Shown: positions 17,477 through 27,861, counted from the stretch's first letter. The stretch: DNA of 64,000 bases from Bog-756 sp963839925 (GCA_963839925.1 CAWIWV010000001.1:1-64000); one strand, 5' to 3'. Notes: generated from the sequence alone by a model not told the origin. Translations and numbers: made by a program.

Positions 17477-17610
17477 GACCTACGGTTGGCGACCCGGCGC
17501 CCGAGGAGCGGTGAAACGGCCGTCACCCACCGCCCCCGATCTGCCTGCCCCATCGCCCAGCCGCATGCTCTTCACCTCGACTCTCCCGACTACAAGGTTT
17601 AGCCGAGCAG
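17477..17610. other. Divergent intergenic region of the envelope locus
   Basis: 134 bp between the divergent flippase-GT2 and GT-C-like genes; it must hold both promoters. For the plus strand a weak -10-like TACAAG lies at 17591-17596. No clear operator or repeat is visible. Confidence 0.4.
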
Positions 17611-19671
17611 GTGGGTGACCAGGGGGTCGTGCCCTCGAGGAAGCGGTGGCGGCACCCCGACCTGCCGGCCCTCGTGTTGGGGCTCCTGCTGGCGCTCGGC
17701 GTCTGTTGGCCGCTCTTCGGCGGTGGCAGGACCTTCCTGCTCGACTGGGTGTTCGGGCCGCACACCCCGATCTTTCCCGCTTCGTTCTTCGGGCTGGACG
17801 GTGGCCTGAACACCGGCGGTCCGTTTGCGGTGGCGATCGGGGCCGCATCCTCGGTCCTCGGTGCAGCCGCCACCTGGCTCCCGATCGCAGCGGTGTTTCC
17901 GGTTGCCGCTCTCGGAATGAGCCGTCTGGTGGGCGGGTCGCAGTGGGCCCGGCTCGGCGCAGCGACGTTGTTCGCGGTCAACCCCTTCGTCTTCCAGCGC
18001 ATCGCCGCCGGCCAGATCGGCCTCCTGCTCGGGTATGCGTTCCTCCCCTTCGTGGTGCGGTCGATGTTGACGGCGGTCGACGCACACGGCGTACGAAAAC
18101 TCCTCCCGGTCCTCTGGATGGCACTGGTCACCGCGATGAGTCCGCACTTCGCGTGGATCACCGCGGTTCTTCTGCTCGCGGTCGTCGTCTGCCATCGCCG
18201 CCGGCTGGCCGCGCTCGGCTGGGCCGCGCTGGTGGGTGCCTGCTACCTGGTCTCGCTGGCATACATCCTGCTTCCCCCCGCGGGAGCCACCTTGCCGTCG
18301 GCGGGCAGCTTGACCACCTTCCAGACCAGTGGAGATCCCCGGTTCGGGCTCTTCGGCAACGTGGTGGCCCTCTACGGTTTCTGGCGGACCGGCCCGGGAC
18401 CGGTCCTGCCGAAGAGCGAGATCTCGGGATGGTTCTTGTTCCTGCTGGCGATCCTTGTGGTGGCGGCGGCGGGCGTGGTCGCGACGTTCCGGGCCGGCGG
18501 CTCCGGGCGTGACGAGACAAACCGATCCGAGGATCCGGAGACAATCCGATCCGAGCGTCCGGGGTCCACCTCCGGGGGCGTCGGGGGAGTCCTCGATCGC
18601 AGAGCGCTCGTCTCGGTCGTCTCGGTCGCCGCCGTCGTGGGGTTCTTTCTGGCGCTGGGCGCCCAGGGCCCGACCGGGTTCCTGTTCCGTTGGATGTTCG
18701 ACGATCTGCCGTTCTTCGACATCATGCGCGAACCGGAGAAGTTCTCGATGCTGCTCGCGCTCGGCTATGCCGTCTGTTTCGGGGTTGGAGCAGAACGGCT
18801 CGCCGCGGGTGCGGTGGCACGCCGCCGGACCATCGGGCGCGCGGCTGTCGCCTCGTTCTTGGCGGTGGGACTCCCTCTCGCCTACACCGCAACGCTCTTC
18901 AACGGGCTGAACGGCCAGATCGCATCGAGCCAACTCCCCGCCTCGTGGAGTCGGGCCCAGTCGATCAGCGGCGGGCGAACCGGGGCCCTCCTCTTCCTCC
19001 CCTGGCACGAATACCTCGCGTTCGACTTCACCCAGGACCGGGTCATCGCCAATCCGTCTCCGAGCTCGTTCACCGGCGAGGTCATCTCGGGGACCGACCC
19101 CGAACTCGACGGTTTGCCGGAGAACCCGACGACCAGCTCGGCCTACCTGGTCCGGCTGCTGAACGATGCCGGCGCGACCGGATCGTTCGGGGCCCAGCTG
19201 GCGCCTCTCGGTGTCCAGTACGTGGCGCTCTCCAAGACGGTCGACTGGCGGTCCTATCGCTGGCTCTCGTCCCAACCCAGCCTCCGGCTCGAGTTCGACT
19301 CGCCCACCCTCGAGCTCTGGAAGAACCTCGCCTACCGGGGGATCGGTGGCCGAGGAGGATCGCCGGTGACCCGTCTGTCTGCCACCGCGTACCGCATCCC
19401 CCCGGGCCGGGCGGGCCAGGTCACGGTGGCGATCCCCTACCAGAAGGGGTGGTCGTTGAACGGCGTCGCGGCCAGCTCGACCGCTCAGGGGACGCTCACG
19501 GTCCGGGCCGGTCCGTCGGGCGGAGTCCTTCGATTCGGCCCGTGGCGTCTGGTCCTGGTCGGAGACCTGGTGTCCCTGGTCGTCCTCGGGGCACTCGGGG
19601 CGCTCTGTGCTCGAGACCGCTGGATCCGAGGTCAGGAGCCCGGAACCGCCCCCGAAAGCGAGCGCGGATAA
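17611..19671 (+). CDS. Multi-pass GT-C-like membrane protein
   Basis: 686 residues with a short basic N-terminus, roughly 12 hydrophobic segments in the first 450 residues and a final one near 645-665. Residues about 455-635 form a predicted outside domain (W-H-E-Y-L-A-F-D, then V-Q-Y-V-A-L). It shares with the AftD-like gene at 10322 the order of a G-G-type first loop, a V-N-P-F / F-N-P-I motif after a helix, and M-R-E-P-E-K-F (L-R-E-P-G-R-F there). This suggests the same GT-C-type fold and probably transfer or handling of lipid-linked sugar. No catalytic Asp could be assigned. GTG 17611 or GTG 17629 may be the start. Possibly cooperates with the divergent glycan operon. Confidence 0.65.
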   Translation: MGDQGVVPSRKRWRHPDLPALVLGLLLALGVCWPLFGGGRTFLLDWVFGPHTPIFPASFFGLDGGLNTGGPFAVAIGAASSVLGAAATWLPIAAVFPVAALGMSRLVGGSQWARLGAATLFAVNPFVFQRIAAGQIGLLLGYAFLPFVVRSMLTAVDAHGVRKLLPVLWMALVTAMSPHFAWITAVLLLAVVVCHRRRLAALGWAALVGACYLVSLAYILLPPAGATLPSAGSLTTFQTSGDPRFGLFGNVVALYGFWRTGPGPVLPKSEISGWFLFLLAILVVAAAGVVATFRAGGSGRDETNRSEDPETIRSERPGSTSGGVGGVLDRRALVSVVSVAAVVGFFLALGAQGPTGFLFRWMFDDLPFFDIMREPEKFSMLLALGYAVCFGVGAERLAAGAVARRRTIGRAAVASFLAVGLPLAYTATLFNGLNGQIASSQLPASWSRAQSISGGRTGALLFLPWHEYLAFDFTQDRVIANPSPSSFTGEVISGTDPELDGLPENPTTSSAYLVRLLNDAGATGSFGAQLAPLGVQYVALSKTVDWRSYRWLSSQPSLRLEFDSPTLELWKNLAYRGIGGRGGSPVTRLSATAYRIPPGRAGQVTVAIPYQKGWSLNGVAASSTAQGTLTVRAGPSGGVLRFGPWRLVLVGDLVSLVVLGALGALCARDRWIRGQEPGTAPESERG

Positions 19672-19694
19672 CTCCAGGCAGGGCGGTGAAAAGC

Positions 19695-19724
19695 TTGCCT
19701 CACGATGAACGCCACCGTTAGGGT
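19695..19724 (+). promoter_or_regulatory. Candidate promoter of the repeat-protein gene
   Basis: -35 TTGCCT (19695-19700), 18-bp spacer, -10 TAGGGT (19719-19724). It implies a leader of about 30 nt before ATG 19761, which has AGGTGGGGG as ribosome-binding site. The same -35 hexamer precedes the next gene. Confidence 0.5.
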
Positions 19725-19760
19725 CGTTTGGCAGGAACTTCGTCGAGCAAGGTGGGGGCA

Positions 19761-20756
19761 ATGTTGGTAGGCCTGCGGACGCGGGTCGTTCGTGGTGTTT
19801 CCGTGGTGCGGCGACACCTCCTCCCCTTCGGGATCGCCGCGCTGGTGATCGCCGGGGGAGTGACGACCGGTCTAGTCAGTGCAACGGGGGAGTCGAACGC
19901 CCGGGCCGACTGCCACTACGGATACGGCAGCGACCACACCGGTTACGGCCTTCACTGCAGGAAGGTCATCACCCAGACCATCACCACGACCGGCTACCGG
20001 CTCGTCGCCGGCGACGGGGGCCTCTTCTCCTACAACGCACCGTTCTACGGGTCGACGGGCACCTTGCCCTTGACGAGTCCGATCGTGGGCATGGCCTCGG
20101 ACCCGAAGACCGGCGGCTACTGGTTGGTCGCCTCCGACGGCGGCGTGTTCGCCTTCAACGCCCCTTACTACGGCTCGGTGGGGGGCGAACCGCTCGCCAA
20201 GCCGATCGTCGGTATGGCCTACGACCAGAAGACCGGCGGCTACTGGTTGGTCGCCTCCGACGGCGGCATCTTCGCCTTCCACGCCCCGTTCGAGGGCTCG
20301 ACGGGCGGGAAGCCCCTGAACAAGCCGATCGTCGGGATGGCCTACGACCCGAAGACCGGCGGCTACTGGTTGGTCGCCTCCGACGGCGGCATCTTCGCCT
20401 TCAACGCCCCGTTCTACGGCTCGACCGGCGGGATGACCCTGAACCGTCCGGTGGTGGGCATGGCCTCCGACCCGAAGACCGGGGGCTACTGGTTGGTTGC
20501 CTCCGACGGCGGCATCTTCTCCTACAACGCACCGTTCTTCGGGTCGACGGGAGGGATGACCCTGAACCGTCCGGTGGTGGGCATGGCCTCGGACCCGAAG
20601 ACCGGCGGCTACTGGTTGGTCGCCTCCGACGGCGGCATCTTCTCCTACAACGCACCGTTCTACGGCTCGACGGGAGGGATCGTCCTCAACAGTCCGATCG
20701 TCGGCATGGCGCGGGGGGTCACGACCAAGACCATCACCAAGACCGTCATCACCTGA
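19761..20756 (+). CDS. Secreted protein with six 41-residue G-Y-W-L-V-A-S-D-G-G repeats
   Basis: 331 residues. A basic start followed by a hydrophobic stretch (about residues 20-40, ending near V-S-A-T-G) looks like a signal peptide or N-terminal anchor. A short Cys-containing segment comes next, then six copies of a 41-residue unit with core G-Y-W-L-V-A-S-D-G-G-I-F-A-F-N-A-P-F-Y-G and a second half P-I-V-G-M-A-x-D-P-K-T-G; the last copy is shortened. Unit length and regular Trp/Gly-Asp pattern suit the blades of a beta-propeller (inference). Such repeats are, to my knowledge, frequent in Acidimicrobiia, function unknown. The tail T-K-T-I-T-K-T-V-I-T mirrors V-I-T-Q-T-I-T-T-T before the repeats. 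The ATG 19761 has a strong ribosome-binding site. Confidence 0.8.
   Translation: MLVGLRTRVVRGVSVVRRHLLPFGIAALVIAGGVTTGLVSATGESNARADCHYGYGSDHTGYGLHCRKVITQTITTTGYRLVAGDGGLFSYNAPFYGSTGTLPLTSPIVGMASDPKTGGYWLVASDGGVFAFNAPYYGSVGGEPLAKPIVGMAYDQKTGGYWLVASDGGIFAFHAPFEGSTGGKPLNKPIVGMAYDPKTGGYWLVASDGGIFAFNAPFYGSTGGMTLNRPVVGMASDPKTGGYWLVASDGGIFSYNAPFFGSTGGMTLNRPVVGMASDPKTGGYWLVASDGGIFSYNAPFYGSTGGIVLNSPIVGMARGVTTKTITKTVIT
19992..20714 (+). repeat. Six tandem 123-bp coding repeats
   Basis: Units start at 19992, 20115, 20238, 20361, 20484 and 20607; the last is cut to about 108 bp. Units 2-6 are highly similar at DNA level (for example GGCTACTGGTTGGTCGCCTC recurs), so they arose by recent duplication or are kept alike by recombination. 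The first unit is the most divergent. The tract is prone to copy-number change and to assembly collapse. Confidence 0.93.
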
Positions 20757-20803
20757 ACCCCTTCCCCTTCCACCGGCCTCACGACCGGCGTCACCCAGGG
20801 TGC

Positions 20804-20832
20804 TTGCCTGTCACGCTCGGTAGCGGCAGGAT
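20804..20832 (+). promoter_or_regulatory. Candidate promoter, leaderless type, of the Pro/Ala-linker protein
   Basis: -35 TTGCCT (20804-20809), 17-bp spacer, -10 CAGGAT (20827-20832), ending 6 nt before the GTG at 20839. Spacing is ideal; the -35 is identical to that of the preceding gene. Confidence 0.5.
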
Positions 20833-20838
20833 GGCACA

Positions 20839-22653
<1,815 letters not shown>

Positions 22654-22684
22654 CAACTCCTCGGGCCGCTCACCGGTCCAGGGG

Positions 22685-23992
22685 TCAGACTCCCTCGGGT
22701 GTGATTCTGGCGATGGTGGCGAGCGCCCGGTAGGCGGCCTCGGCGGGACCGATCTCGTCCGGCCGGAGCAGGTTGGCCATGATCCGGAAGATCCAGCTCA
22801 TGAGCGATTCCGAGTACATGCCGGTCCCGACGCACAGCGCCATCAGCTCGGGCCGGCTGATCATCCTGATGAAGGCACGGGCCACCCGGTAGTAGAGGCC
22901 GTAGGCGTCCTCCAGACGCGATTCGTAGCGGATGAGGGCGTCGGTGCCGTCGCCGCTGAGTGCCTCGCCGAGGCTGGCCGCGGCCAGCCGTCCGGTCTCG
23001 TAGCCGTAGGCGATCCCCTCCCCGTTGAAGGGGTTGATCGAGCCGGCCGCGTCGCCGACCACCAGTACGTTGGAGCCCACCCGTGGACCGACCGAGAGTC
23101 CCATCGGGAGCTTCCCCCCGGTCGGTGGGCCGAGGCAGGTGGACGGGTCGAGCTCCCACTCTTTGGGTGCCCACGCCACGAAATGCTCCATCAGGGTCGA
23201 GGTGTTGACCCCCTTCCACCGCCGGTCGGTGGAGAGCAGGCCGACCCCCACGTTCACCCGGCCGTCTCCCAACGGGAAGATCCACCCGTAGCCGGGGACC
23301 ACTTTTCCGGAGTCGTCCCTGATGTCGAGGTGGGACTCGATGAACGGTTGATCGTGCCCGGGTGAGCGGTAGTAGCCGCGCAGGGCCATGCCCATCGGTT
23401 GGCTGCGGTCCCTGGAGGTGCCGAGCGCCCGACCGAAGCGCGAGTTCGCCCCGTCGGCGACGACCACGTAGTTGGCCCGCACCTCGCGCCGTGCGCCGGT
23501 CTCCTTGAACCTGACCACCGCCCCGACACAAGGCGCCAGCGCGCCGGTCGGGTCCGGTTGGCGGTCACCGACGATCGGCTCGACCGCCTCGGCCCCCTGC
23601 CACACGGTCGCCCCGGCCTTGACCGCCCGTTCGTTGACGATCGCATCGAGATCGTGTCGGGTGATCACATAGCCGTAGGGAGGGAAGCTCGGGTGGTCGG
23701 GCCACGGCAGGTCGAGGACCCTCCCGTAGGCATGGGTTCGTAGCCCGGTGAACCGGTGGGCCCCGGCGAGGGCCCCCTCGATCCCCATGTCGGTGATCTG
23801 GCGGACCGAACGTGGAGTCAGGCCGTCTCCGCAGGTCTTGACCCGAGGGAACACCTTCTTCTCGACCAGGGCCACATCCCACCCGGCATCGGCGAGCCAG
23901 TAGGCGCATGCCGAGCCCGACGGACCCCCGCCGACGATCAGGACGTCATGGACATGATCCGCTCCGCGGTCGGTGTGGTCGACGGTGGTCAC
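22685..23992 (-). CDS. menJ: Geranylgeranyl reductase family flavoprotein, menaquinone reductase-like
   Basis: FAD enzyme of 435 residues that saturates isoprenoid double bonds. FAD motifs: V-L-I-V-G-G-G-P-S-G-S-A-C-A near the N-terminus and V-V-G-D-A-A-G-S-I-N-P-F-N-G-E-G-I, with the substrate-site C-G-D-G-L-T-P. The layout matches mycobacterial MenJ (Rv0561c), which reduces one isoprene unit of the menaquinone side chain. Its position divergent from nuoA, whose complex uses menaquinone, fits that role. Reduction of archaeal-type or carotenoid prenyl groups is the alternative. The GTG start at 23992 has a TACCAT box 8 nt upstream, suggesting a leaderless transcript. Confidence 0.8.
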   Translation of the reverse strand: MTTVDHTDRGADHVHDVLIVGGGPSGSACAYWLADAGWDVALVEKKVFPRVKTCGDGLTPRSVRQITDMGIEGALAGAHRFTGLRTHAYGRVLDLPWPDHPSFPPYGYVITRHDLDAIVNERAVKAGATVWQGAEAVEPIVGDRQPDPTGALAPCVGAVVRFKETGARREVRANYVVVADGANSRFGRALGTSRDRSQPMGMALRGYYRSPGHDQPFIESHLDIRDDSGKVVPGYGWIFPLGDGRVNVGVGLLSTDRRWKGVNTSTLMEHFVAWAPKEWELDPSTCLGPPTGGKLPMGLSVGPRVGSNVLVVGDAAGSINPFNGEGIAYGYETGRLAAASLGEALSGDGTDALIRYESRLEDAYGLYYRVARAFIRMISRPELMALCVGTGMYSESLMSWIFRIMANLLRPDEIGPAEAAYRALATIARITPEGV

Positions 23993-24000
23993 CGCCCTTC

Positions 24001-24006
24001 ATGGTA
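24001..24006 (-). promoter_or_regulatory. Candidate -10 box of the menJ-like gene
   Basis: On the minus strand TACCAT ends 8 nt before the GTG start. No convincing -35 was found. The remaining ~120 bp up to nuoA should hold the nuo promoter, but no good hexamer pair and no Rex operator could be recognised there. Confidence 0.35.
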
Positions 24007-24126
24007 GGTGCCTCCGGGGAAGGTGTGGGACGGCCGGGGTCGTCAGCCGACCCGCCAGATTTCGCCCGGTGACCCCTGCTCCAGGATGTGCCTTTTCGGA
24101 GGCCTGCGTGGTAAAAACGGGTTGCT

Positions 24127-24654
24127 GTGGACGACTACCTCCCCATCTTGGTCCTCATCATCCTCGGATTCGTGTTCGCCGCAGTCTCGTTCGTGGCGTC
24201 GGGACTGCTCGCACCGAGGAAGCGGCCGACCGCGGCGAAGGTCGCCCCCTACGAGTGCGGGATCGTGCCGGGTATCGAACCGCCCACCCGTTTCCCGGTC
24301 CGCTTCTACCTCATCGCGATGATCTTCATCATCTTCGACATCGAGATCATCTTCTTGTATCCGTGGGCGGTGATCTTCCATCAACTGGGCGCGTTCGGTC
24401 TGACCGAGGTCGTGGTCTTCGCCGCAGTGGTGTTCGTCGCGTTCTTGTTCTTGATCAGCAACGGAGCATTGAGTTGGGGTCCGTCGAAACGGTTGGTGAA
24501 CGCCATGCCCGCTCGGACCTCTGAGTCGACCATCGCCCGCATCGCCGCCGGTCCGGGGGGTCCCGGCGTCGCGACTCGTCCGGCGCGAGATCCAGACGCC
24601 CCGGCGACCGATCCGCCGGCCGGCGCGCCGAGCGGACCCGGCCGGGCCGCGTAG
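24127..24654 (+). CDS. nuoA: NADH-quinone oxidoreductase subunit A
   Basis: Small membrane subunit of complex I. Three transmembrane helices (about residues 7-27, 63-83 and 92-112). The conserved loop K-V-A-P-Y-E-C-G-I-x-P carries the Cys known to respond to active/deactive state, and F-D-I-E-I-I-F-L-Y-P-W is in helix 2. The protein is 175 residues, longer than the usual ~120, because of a Pro/Ala-rich hydrophilic tail after about residue 128. First gene of the nuo operon; GTG start, no strong Shine-Dalgarno. Confidence 0.95.
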   Translation: MDDYLPILVLIILGFVFAAVSFVASGLLAPRKRPTAAKVAPYECGIVPGIEPPTRFPVRFYLIAMIFIIFDIEIIFLYPWAVIFHQLGAFGLTEVVVFAAVVFVAFLFLISNGALSWGPSKRLVNAMPARTSESTIARIAAGPGGPGVATRPARDPDAPATDPPAGAPSGPGRAA

Positions 24655-24669
24655 AACGGGCGGCGCGGC

Positions 24670-25314
24670 ATGGGTCTCGAAGACCTCCAGCACAACTTCC
24701 TCACCGGCCGTCTCGAAGATCTGGTCAAGTGGGCGCGCACCTACTCGATGTGGCCGGCCACCTTCGGCCTCGCCTGCTGCGCGATCGAGATGATGTCGGT
24801 GGGCGCCGCCGACTTCGACTTGGCACGGTTCGGGATGGAGGTGTTCCGGGCGTCCCCGCGTCAGGCGGATCTCATGATCGTGGCGGGCAGGGTGTCGCAG
24901 AAGATGGCTCCGGTGCTGCGACAGGTGTACGACCAGATGATGGAACCCAAGTGGGTCCTGTCGATGGGGGTGTGCGCGAGCACCGGGGGCATGTTCAACA
25001 ACTACGCGATCGTCCAAGGCGTCGACCAGATCGTGCCGGTCGACGTGTACGCCCCAGGCTGTCCCCCCACCCCCGAGACGCTCATGCACGCCATCCTCAC
25101 CCTCCACGAGAAGGTGCGGACCGACGACATCACCCGGCGCGGACCAAAGGGTGCCCTCGTGTTGCGTTCGGACGAGGGTGCCGACACCGACGACGCGCAG
25201 ACCGGATCCGACGAAACCACCTCGGGGTGGACGCCCGACCGACCCGACGCCGTGCATCTGGGCACACCCAAGCGCAATCCGGTGATTGCCCGCAGCGTGG
25301 GCGAGCCCCTGTGA
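24670..25314 (+). CDS. nuoB: NADH-quinone oxidoreductase subunit B
   Basis: Peripheral-arm subunit holding iron-sulfur cluster N2, which passes electrons to menaquinone. Ligand cysteines: Cys36-Cys37 in G-L-A-C-C-A-I-E, Cys102 in G-V-C-A-S-T-G-G and Cys131 in Y-A-P-G-C-P-P. The 214-residue chain is longer than the core family (~160) by a hydrophilic Asp/Thr-rich C-terminal tail. The stop overlaps the nuoC GTG by 4 bp. Confidence 0.97.
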   Translation: MGLEDLQHNFLTGRLEDLVKWARTYSMWPATFGLACCAIEMMSVGAADFDLARFGMEVFRASPRQADLMIVAGRVSQKMAPVLRQVYDQMMEPKWVLSMGVCASTGGMFNNYAIVQGVDQIVPVDVYAPGCPPTPETLMHAILTLHEKVRTDDITRRGPKGALVLRSDEGADTDDAQTGSDETTSGWTPDRPDAVHLGTPKRNPVIARSVGEPL

Positions 25315-25847
25315 CGCCGGGAGGCAACGGGACCGCTTCCACAACCGAGGCAGTCGAAGCCGATCACGGGGATTCGGGCGGATCCACTCCTCGCGGACCC
25401 CGTGTGCCGCAACAAGAGGTCGTCCATCCCACCCGCGAGCAGTACGCCGGTGTGGTGCGGGACTACCGGGACGCAGGGTTCGAGATGTGCGCGGACCTCT
25501 GCGGGGTGGACTACCTCGCGCACCCGGGCCGCCGCCTGCCCGACGGGGTGCGGCGCGAGCGGTTCGAGGTGGTGGTCAACCTGCTCTCGCTCAGCCAGGC
25601 GCGCCGGGTCCGGGTGCGGGTGCAGGTACCCGATGCCGACCCGGTCGTGGACTCCCTCTTCGACCTCTACCCCGGGGTCGAGGCGATGGAGCGCGAGACG
25701 TACGACCTCTTCGGCATCGTGTTCGCCGATCACCCCGACATGAGCCGCATCCTCCTGCCCGAGGACTGGGAGGGCCATCCGCTGCGCAAGGACTTCGGAG
25801 TCGGCCGGGTGCCGATCCAGTTCAAGGAAGCGCCGGGCCCGCGATGA
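25311..25847 (+). CDS. nuoC: NADH-quinone oxidoreductase subunit C
   Basis: Peripheral-arm (30 kDa) subunit, 178 residues. The signature E-R-E-T-Y-D-L-F-G-I-V-F followed by R-I-L-L-P-E-D-W-E-G-H-P-L-R-K-D-F is complete. The first ~35 residues are hydrophilic and unconserved. GTG start at 25311 overlaps the nuoB stop; the stop overlaps nuoD as ATGA. Confidence 0.95.
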   Translation: MTPGGNGTASTTEAVEADHGDSGGSTPRGPRVPQQEVVHPTREQYAGVVRDYRDAGFEMCADLCGVDYLAHPGRRLPDGVRRERFEVVVNLLSLSQARRVRVRVQVPDADPVVDSLFDLYPGVEAMERETYDLFGIVFADHPDMSRILLPEDWEGHPLRKDFGVGRVPIQFKEAPGPR

Positions 25848-27238
25848 AGGACACGATCGAGGGAACCACCGGCGGCCAGGTGGACGACGAAGGGGAAGAG
25901 TTCGACGAGATCGAAGCGGCGGATCTCCTCGCCGAGACCTCCGAAGGATCCCAGGAGCTGGCCCGCCGATCGGAGACCGACGCCGACCAACTCCGGCGCG
26001 AGGTCGGGGCGGTGCTCCGCCTTCCCGAGGGGGTGGCGGTCGATCCGTCGGACATCGACGTCGAACAGAGCGACGACGAGACCATGATCATCAACATGGG
26101 CCCGCAGCACCCGTCGACCCACGGGGTGCTGCGCCTGATGCTCGAGCTCGACGGCGAGACCGTGCTGCGGACCAAGCCGGTGGTCGGCTACCTGCACACC
26201 GGCATGGAGAAGACGGGCGAGGAGCTCACCTACGTGCAGGGATGCACCAACGTCACCCGCATGGACTACCTCTCCCCCCTCCACAACGAGTTGGTGCTCT
26301 CGCTTGCGGTCGAGGCGCTGCTCGGGGTCGAGATGCCGCCGCGGTCGGACTGGATCCGCATGCTGATGGTCGAGCTGAACCGGGTGTCCTCCCATCTGAT
26401 GTGGCTCGCGACCAACGGGATGGACCTCGGTGCCACCTCGATGATGATCTACGGATTCCGCGAGCGCGAGATGGTCCTCGCCTTCTTCGAGAAGACGACC
26501 GGACTGCGGATGAACCACAACTTCATCCGGCCCGGGGGCACCGCGGCCGACCTGCCCGACGGGTGGGAGGACGACGTCACGGTCATCTGTGACACCGTCT
26601 TGGACCGCACCAACGAGTACGACGAGCTCTTCACCGGCCAGCCCCTGTTCCGTCAGCGATCCGAGGGGATCGGCACCATCTCGGCAGAGGAGGCACTCGC
26701 GCTGAGTCTGACCGGCCCCGTGCTCCGTTCGACCGGGGTTCCCTGGGACCTGCGACGGTCGATGCCCTATCTCCGCTACGACGAAGTCGACTTCGACGTC
26801 ATCGTCGGCACCTACGGCGACAACTTCGACCGCTACTCGATCCGGCTCAACGAGGTGCGCGAGTCGATTCGCATCATCCGCCAGATCGTGGAGAAGATGC
26901 CTGCCGGTGATTACCGGGTGCAAGACAAGAAGGTCACGCCACCGCCCCGCGGCCGGATCGACGAATCGATGGAAGCGCTCATCCACCACTTCAAGGTGTT
27001 CACCGAGGGCTTCCGGGCCCCCGAGGGAGAGGTCTACGTCGCCATCGAGTCCCCGAGGGGTGAACTGGGCTGCTACCTGGTCTCGGACGGTTCGCCCAAG
27101 CCCTACCGGATGCATATCCGCGGCCCGAGCTTCGTCAACCTGCAGGGCCTCCCGGTGATGATGCGCGGCGCGCTGCTGGCCGACGCGGTCGCGGTCTGCT
27201 CGACCATCGACCCGGTGATGGGGGAGGTCGACCGGTGA
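25844..27238 (+). CDS. nuoD: NADH-quinone oxidoreductase subunit D
   Basis: 49-kDa subunit that forms the quinone-binding site with NuoB. Core motifs: M-G-P-Q-H-P-S-T-H-G-V-L (quinone-site His), G-Y-L-H-T-G-M-E-K and R-G-E-L-G-C-Y-L-V-S-D-G. 464 residues; about 75 residues before the core are strongly acidic (many Glu/Asp) and not part of the usual family. Either this is a lineage-specific extension, or translation starts later; the ATGA overlap with nuoC favours the long form. Confidence 0.96.
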   Translation: MKDTIEGTTGGQVDDEGEEFDEIEAADLLAETSEGSQELARRSETDADQLRREVGAVLRLPEGVAVDPSDIDVEQSDDETMIINMGPQHPSTHGVLRLMLELDGETVLRTKPVVGYLHTGMEKTGEELTYVQGCTNVTRMDYLSPLHNELVLSLAVEALLGVEMPPRSDWIRMLMVELNRVSSHLMWLATNGMDLGATSMMIYGFREREMVLAFFEKTTGLRMNHNFIRPGGTAADLPDGWEDDVTVICDTVLDRTNEYDELFTGQPLFRQRSEGIGTISAEEALALSLTGPVLRSTGVPWDLRRSMPYLRYDEVDFDVIVGTYGDNFDRYSIRLNEVRESIRIIRQIVEKMPAGDYRVQDKKVTPPPRGRIDESMEALIHHFKVFTEGFRAPEGEVYVAIESPRGELGCYLVSDGSPKPYRMHIRGPSFVNLQGLPVMMRGALLADAVAVCSTIDPVMGEVDR

Positions 27239-27861
27239 GCGGCCACCTTGCGACCGAGACGGTCGAGCGCGCCCGGAAGGTCATCGCGCTCTATCCCGAG
27301 CCTCGTTCGGCGTTGATCCCGCTCTGTCACCTCGCCCAGGAACAAGACGGCTGGCTCAAGCCCGAGGCGATGGCCGAGATCGCCGATCTGGTCGGTGTGA
27401 CCCCGGCCGAGGTCTACGGCACCGCCACCTTCTACGACATGCTCCACACCGAAGAGGTCGGGACCCACGTCGTTGCGGTCTGCACCAACATCGCCTGCCT
27501 CCTCAACGGCGCCGCCGAGCTGTTGGAGCATGCGGAGTCGAGCCTCGGTATCAACGCGGGCGGGACGACCGCCGACGGGGTCATCACCCTCGAAGAGGCG
27601 GAGTGCCTGGCCGACTGCGACCGGGCCCCCTGCGTGCAGGTGAACCACCGGTTCGTCGGCGCCCAGACTCCGGAGAGTTTCGACCGGCTGATGCTCGAGC
27701 TTCGTTCCGGTACCCGTGCCTCGGAGATCCCGTCGCACGGCACCCTCAACCGGGTCGAACGCACCGGCGGACTGGCAGCCGATCCGGCCAAGGTCGCCTC
27801 GGAGCGGGCCGCCATGGCCGAGGCGCAGGCGAAGCGGGCCGAGGAGGCAAGCTCCTCGTGA
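27235..27861 (+). CDS. nuoE: NADH-quinone oxidoreductase subunit E
   Basis: 24-kDa thioredoxin-like subunit with a [2Fe-2S] cluster (N1a). Ligand pattern: V-C-T-N-I-A-C (C-x4-C) and E-C-L-A-D-C-D-R-A-P-C. The helical N-terminus with Y-P-E-P-R-S-A-L-I-P is typical. The C-terminal ~45 residues are an Ala/Glu-rich tail. GTGA overlaps on both sides couple it to nuoD and nuoF. Confidence 0.95.
   Translation: MSGHLATETVERARKVIALYPEPRSALIPLCHLAQEQDGWLKPEAMAEIADLVGVTPAEVYGTATFYDMLHTEEVGTHVVAVCTNIACLLNGAAELLEHAESSLGINAGGTTADGVITLEEAECLADCDRAPCVQVNHRFVGAQTPESFDRLMLELRSGTRASEIPSHGTLNRVERTGGLAADPAKVASERAAMAEAQAKRAEEASSS

Noticed and set aside
15428..17602. 724-codon open frame antisense to the flippase-GT2 gene
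   Set aside because: Translation is dominated by Arg, Asp, Glu, His and Gln without fold features; the minus strand codes a convincing membrane protein and GT2.
19672..19760. Cyclic-di-AMP riboswitch before the secreted repeat protein
   Set aside because: The gap is under 90 bp and the predicted leader about 30 nt, too short for that riboswitch class.
17599..19761. 720-codon open frame antisense to the GT-C-like gene
   Set aside because: Charged low-complexity translation, shadow of a high-GC gene.
19992..20714. CRISPR-like array
   Set aside because: The 123-bp units are contiguous, coding and without spacers.
23993..24126. Rex operator upstream of nuoA
   Set aside because: I looked for TGTG-N8-CACA type palindromes and found none, although Rex is encoded nearby. 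A motif scan of the whole genome would be needed.
25002..27115. Long antisense frames across nuoB-nuoD
   Set aside because: Shadows of well-conserved complex I genes.
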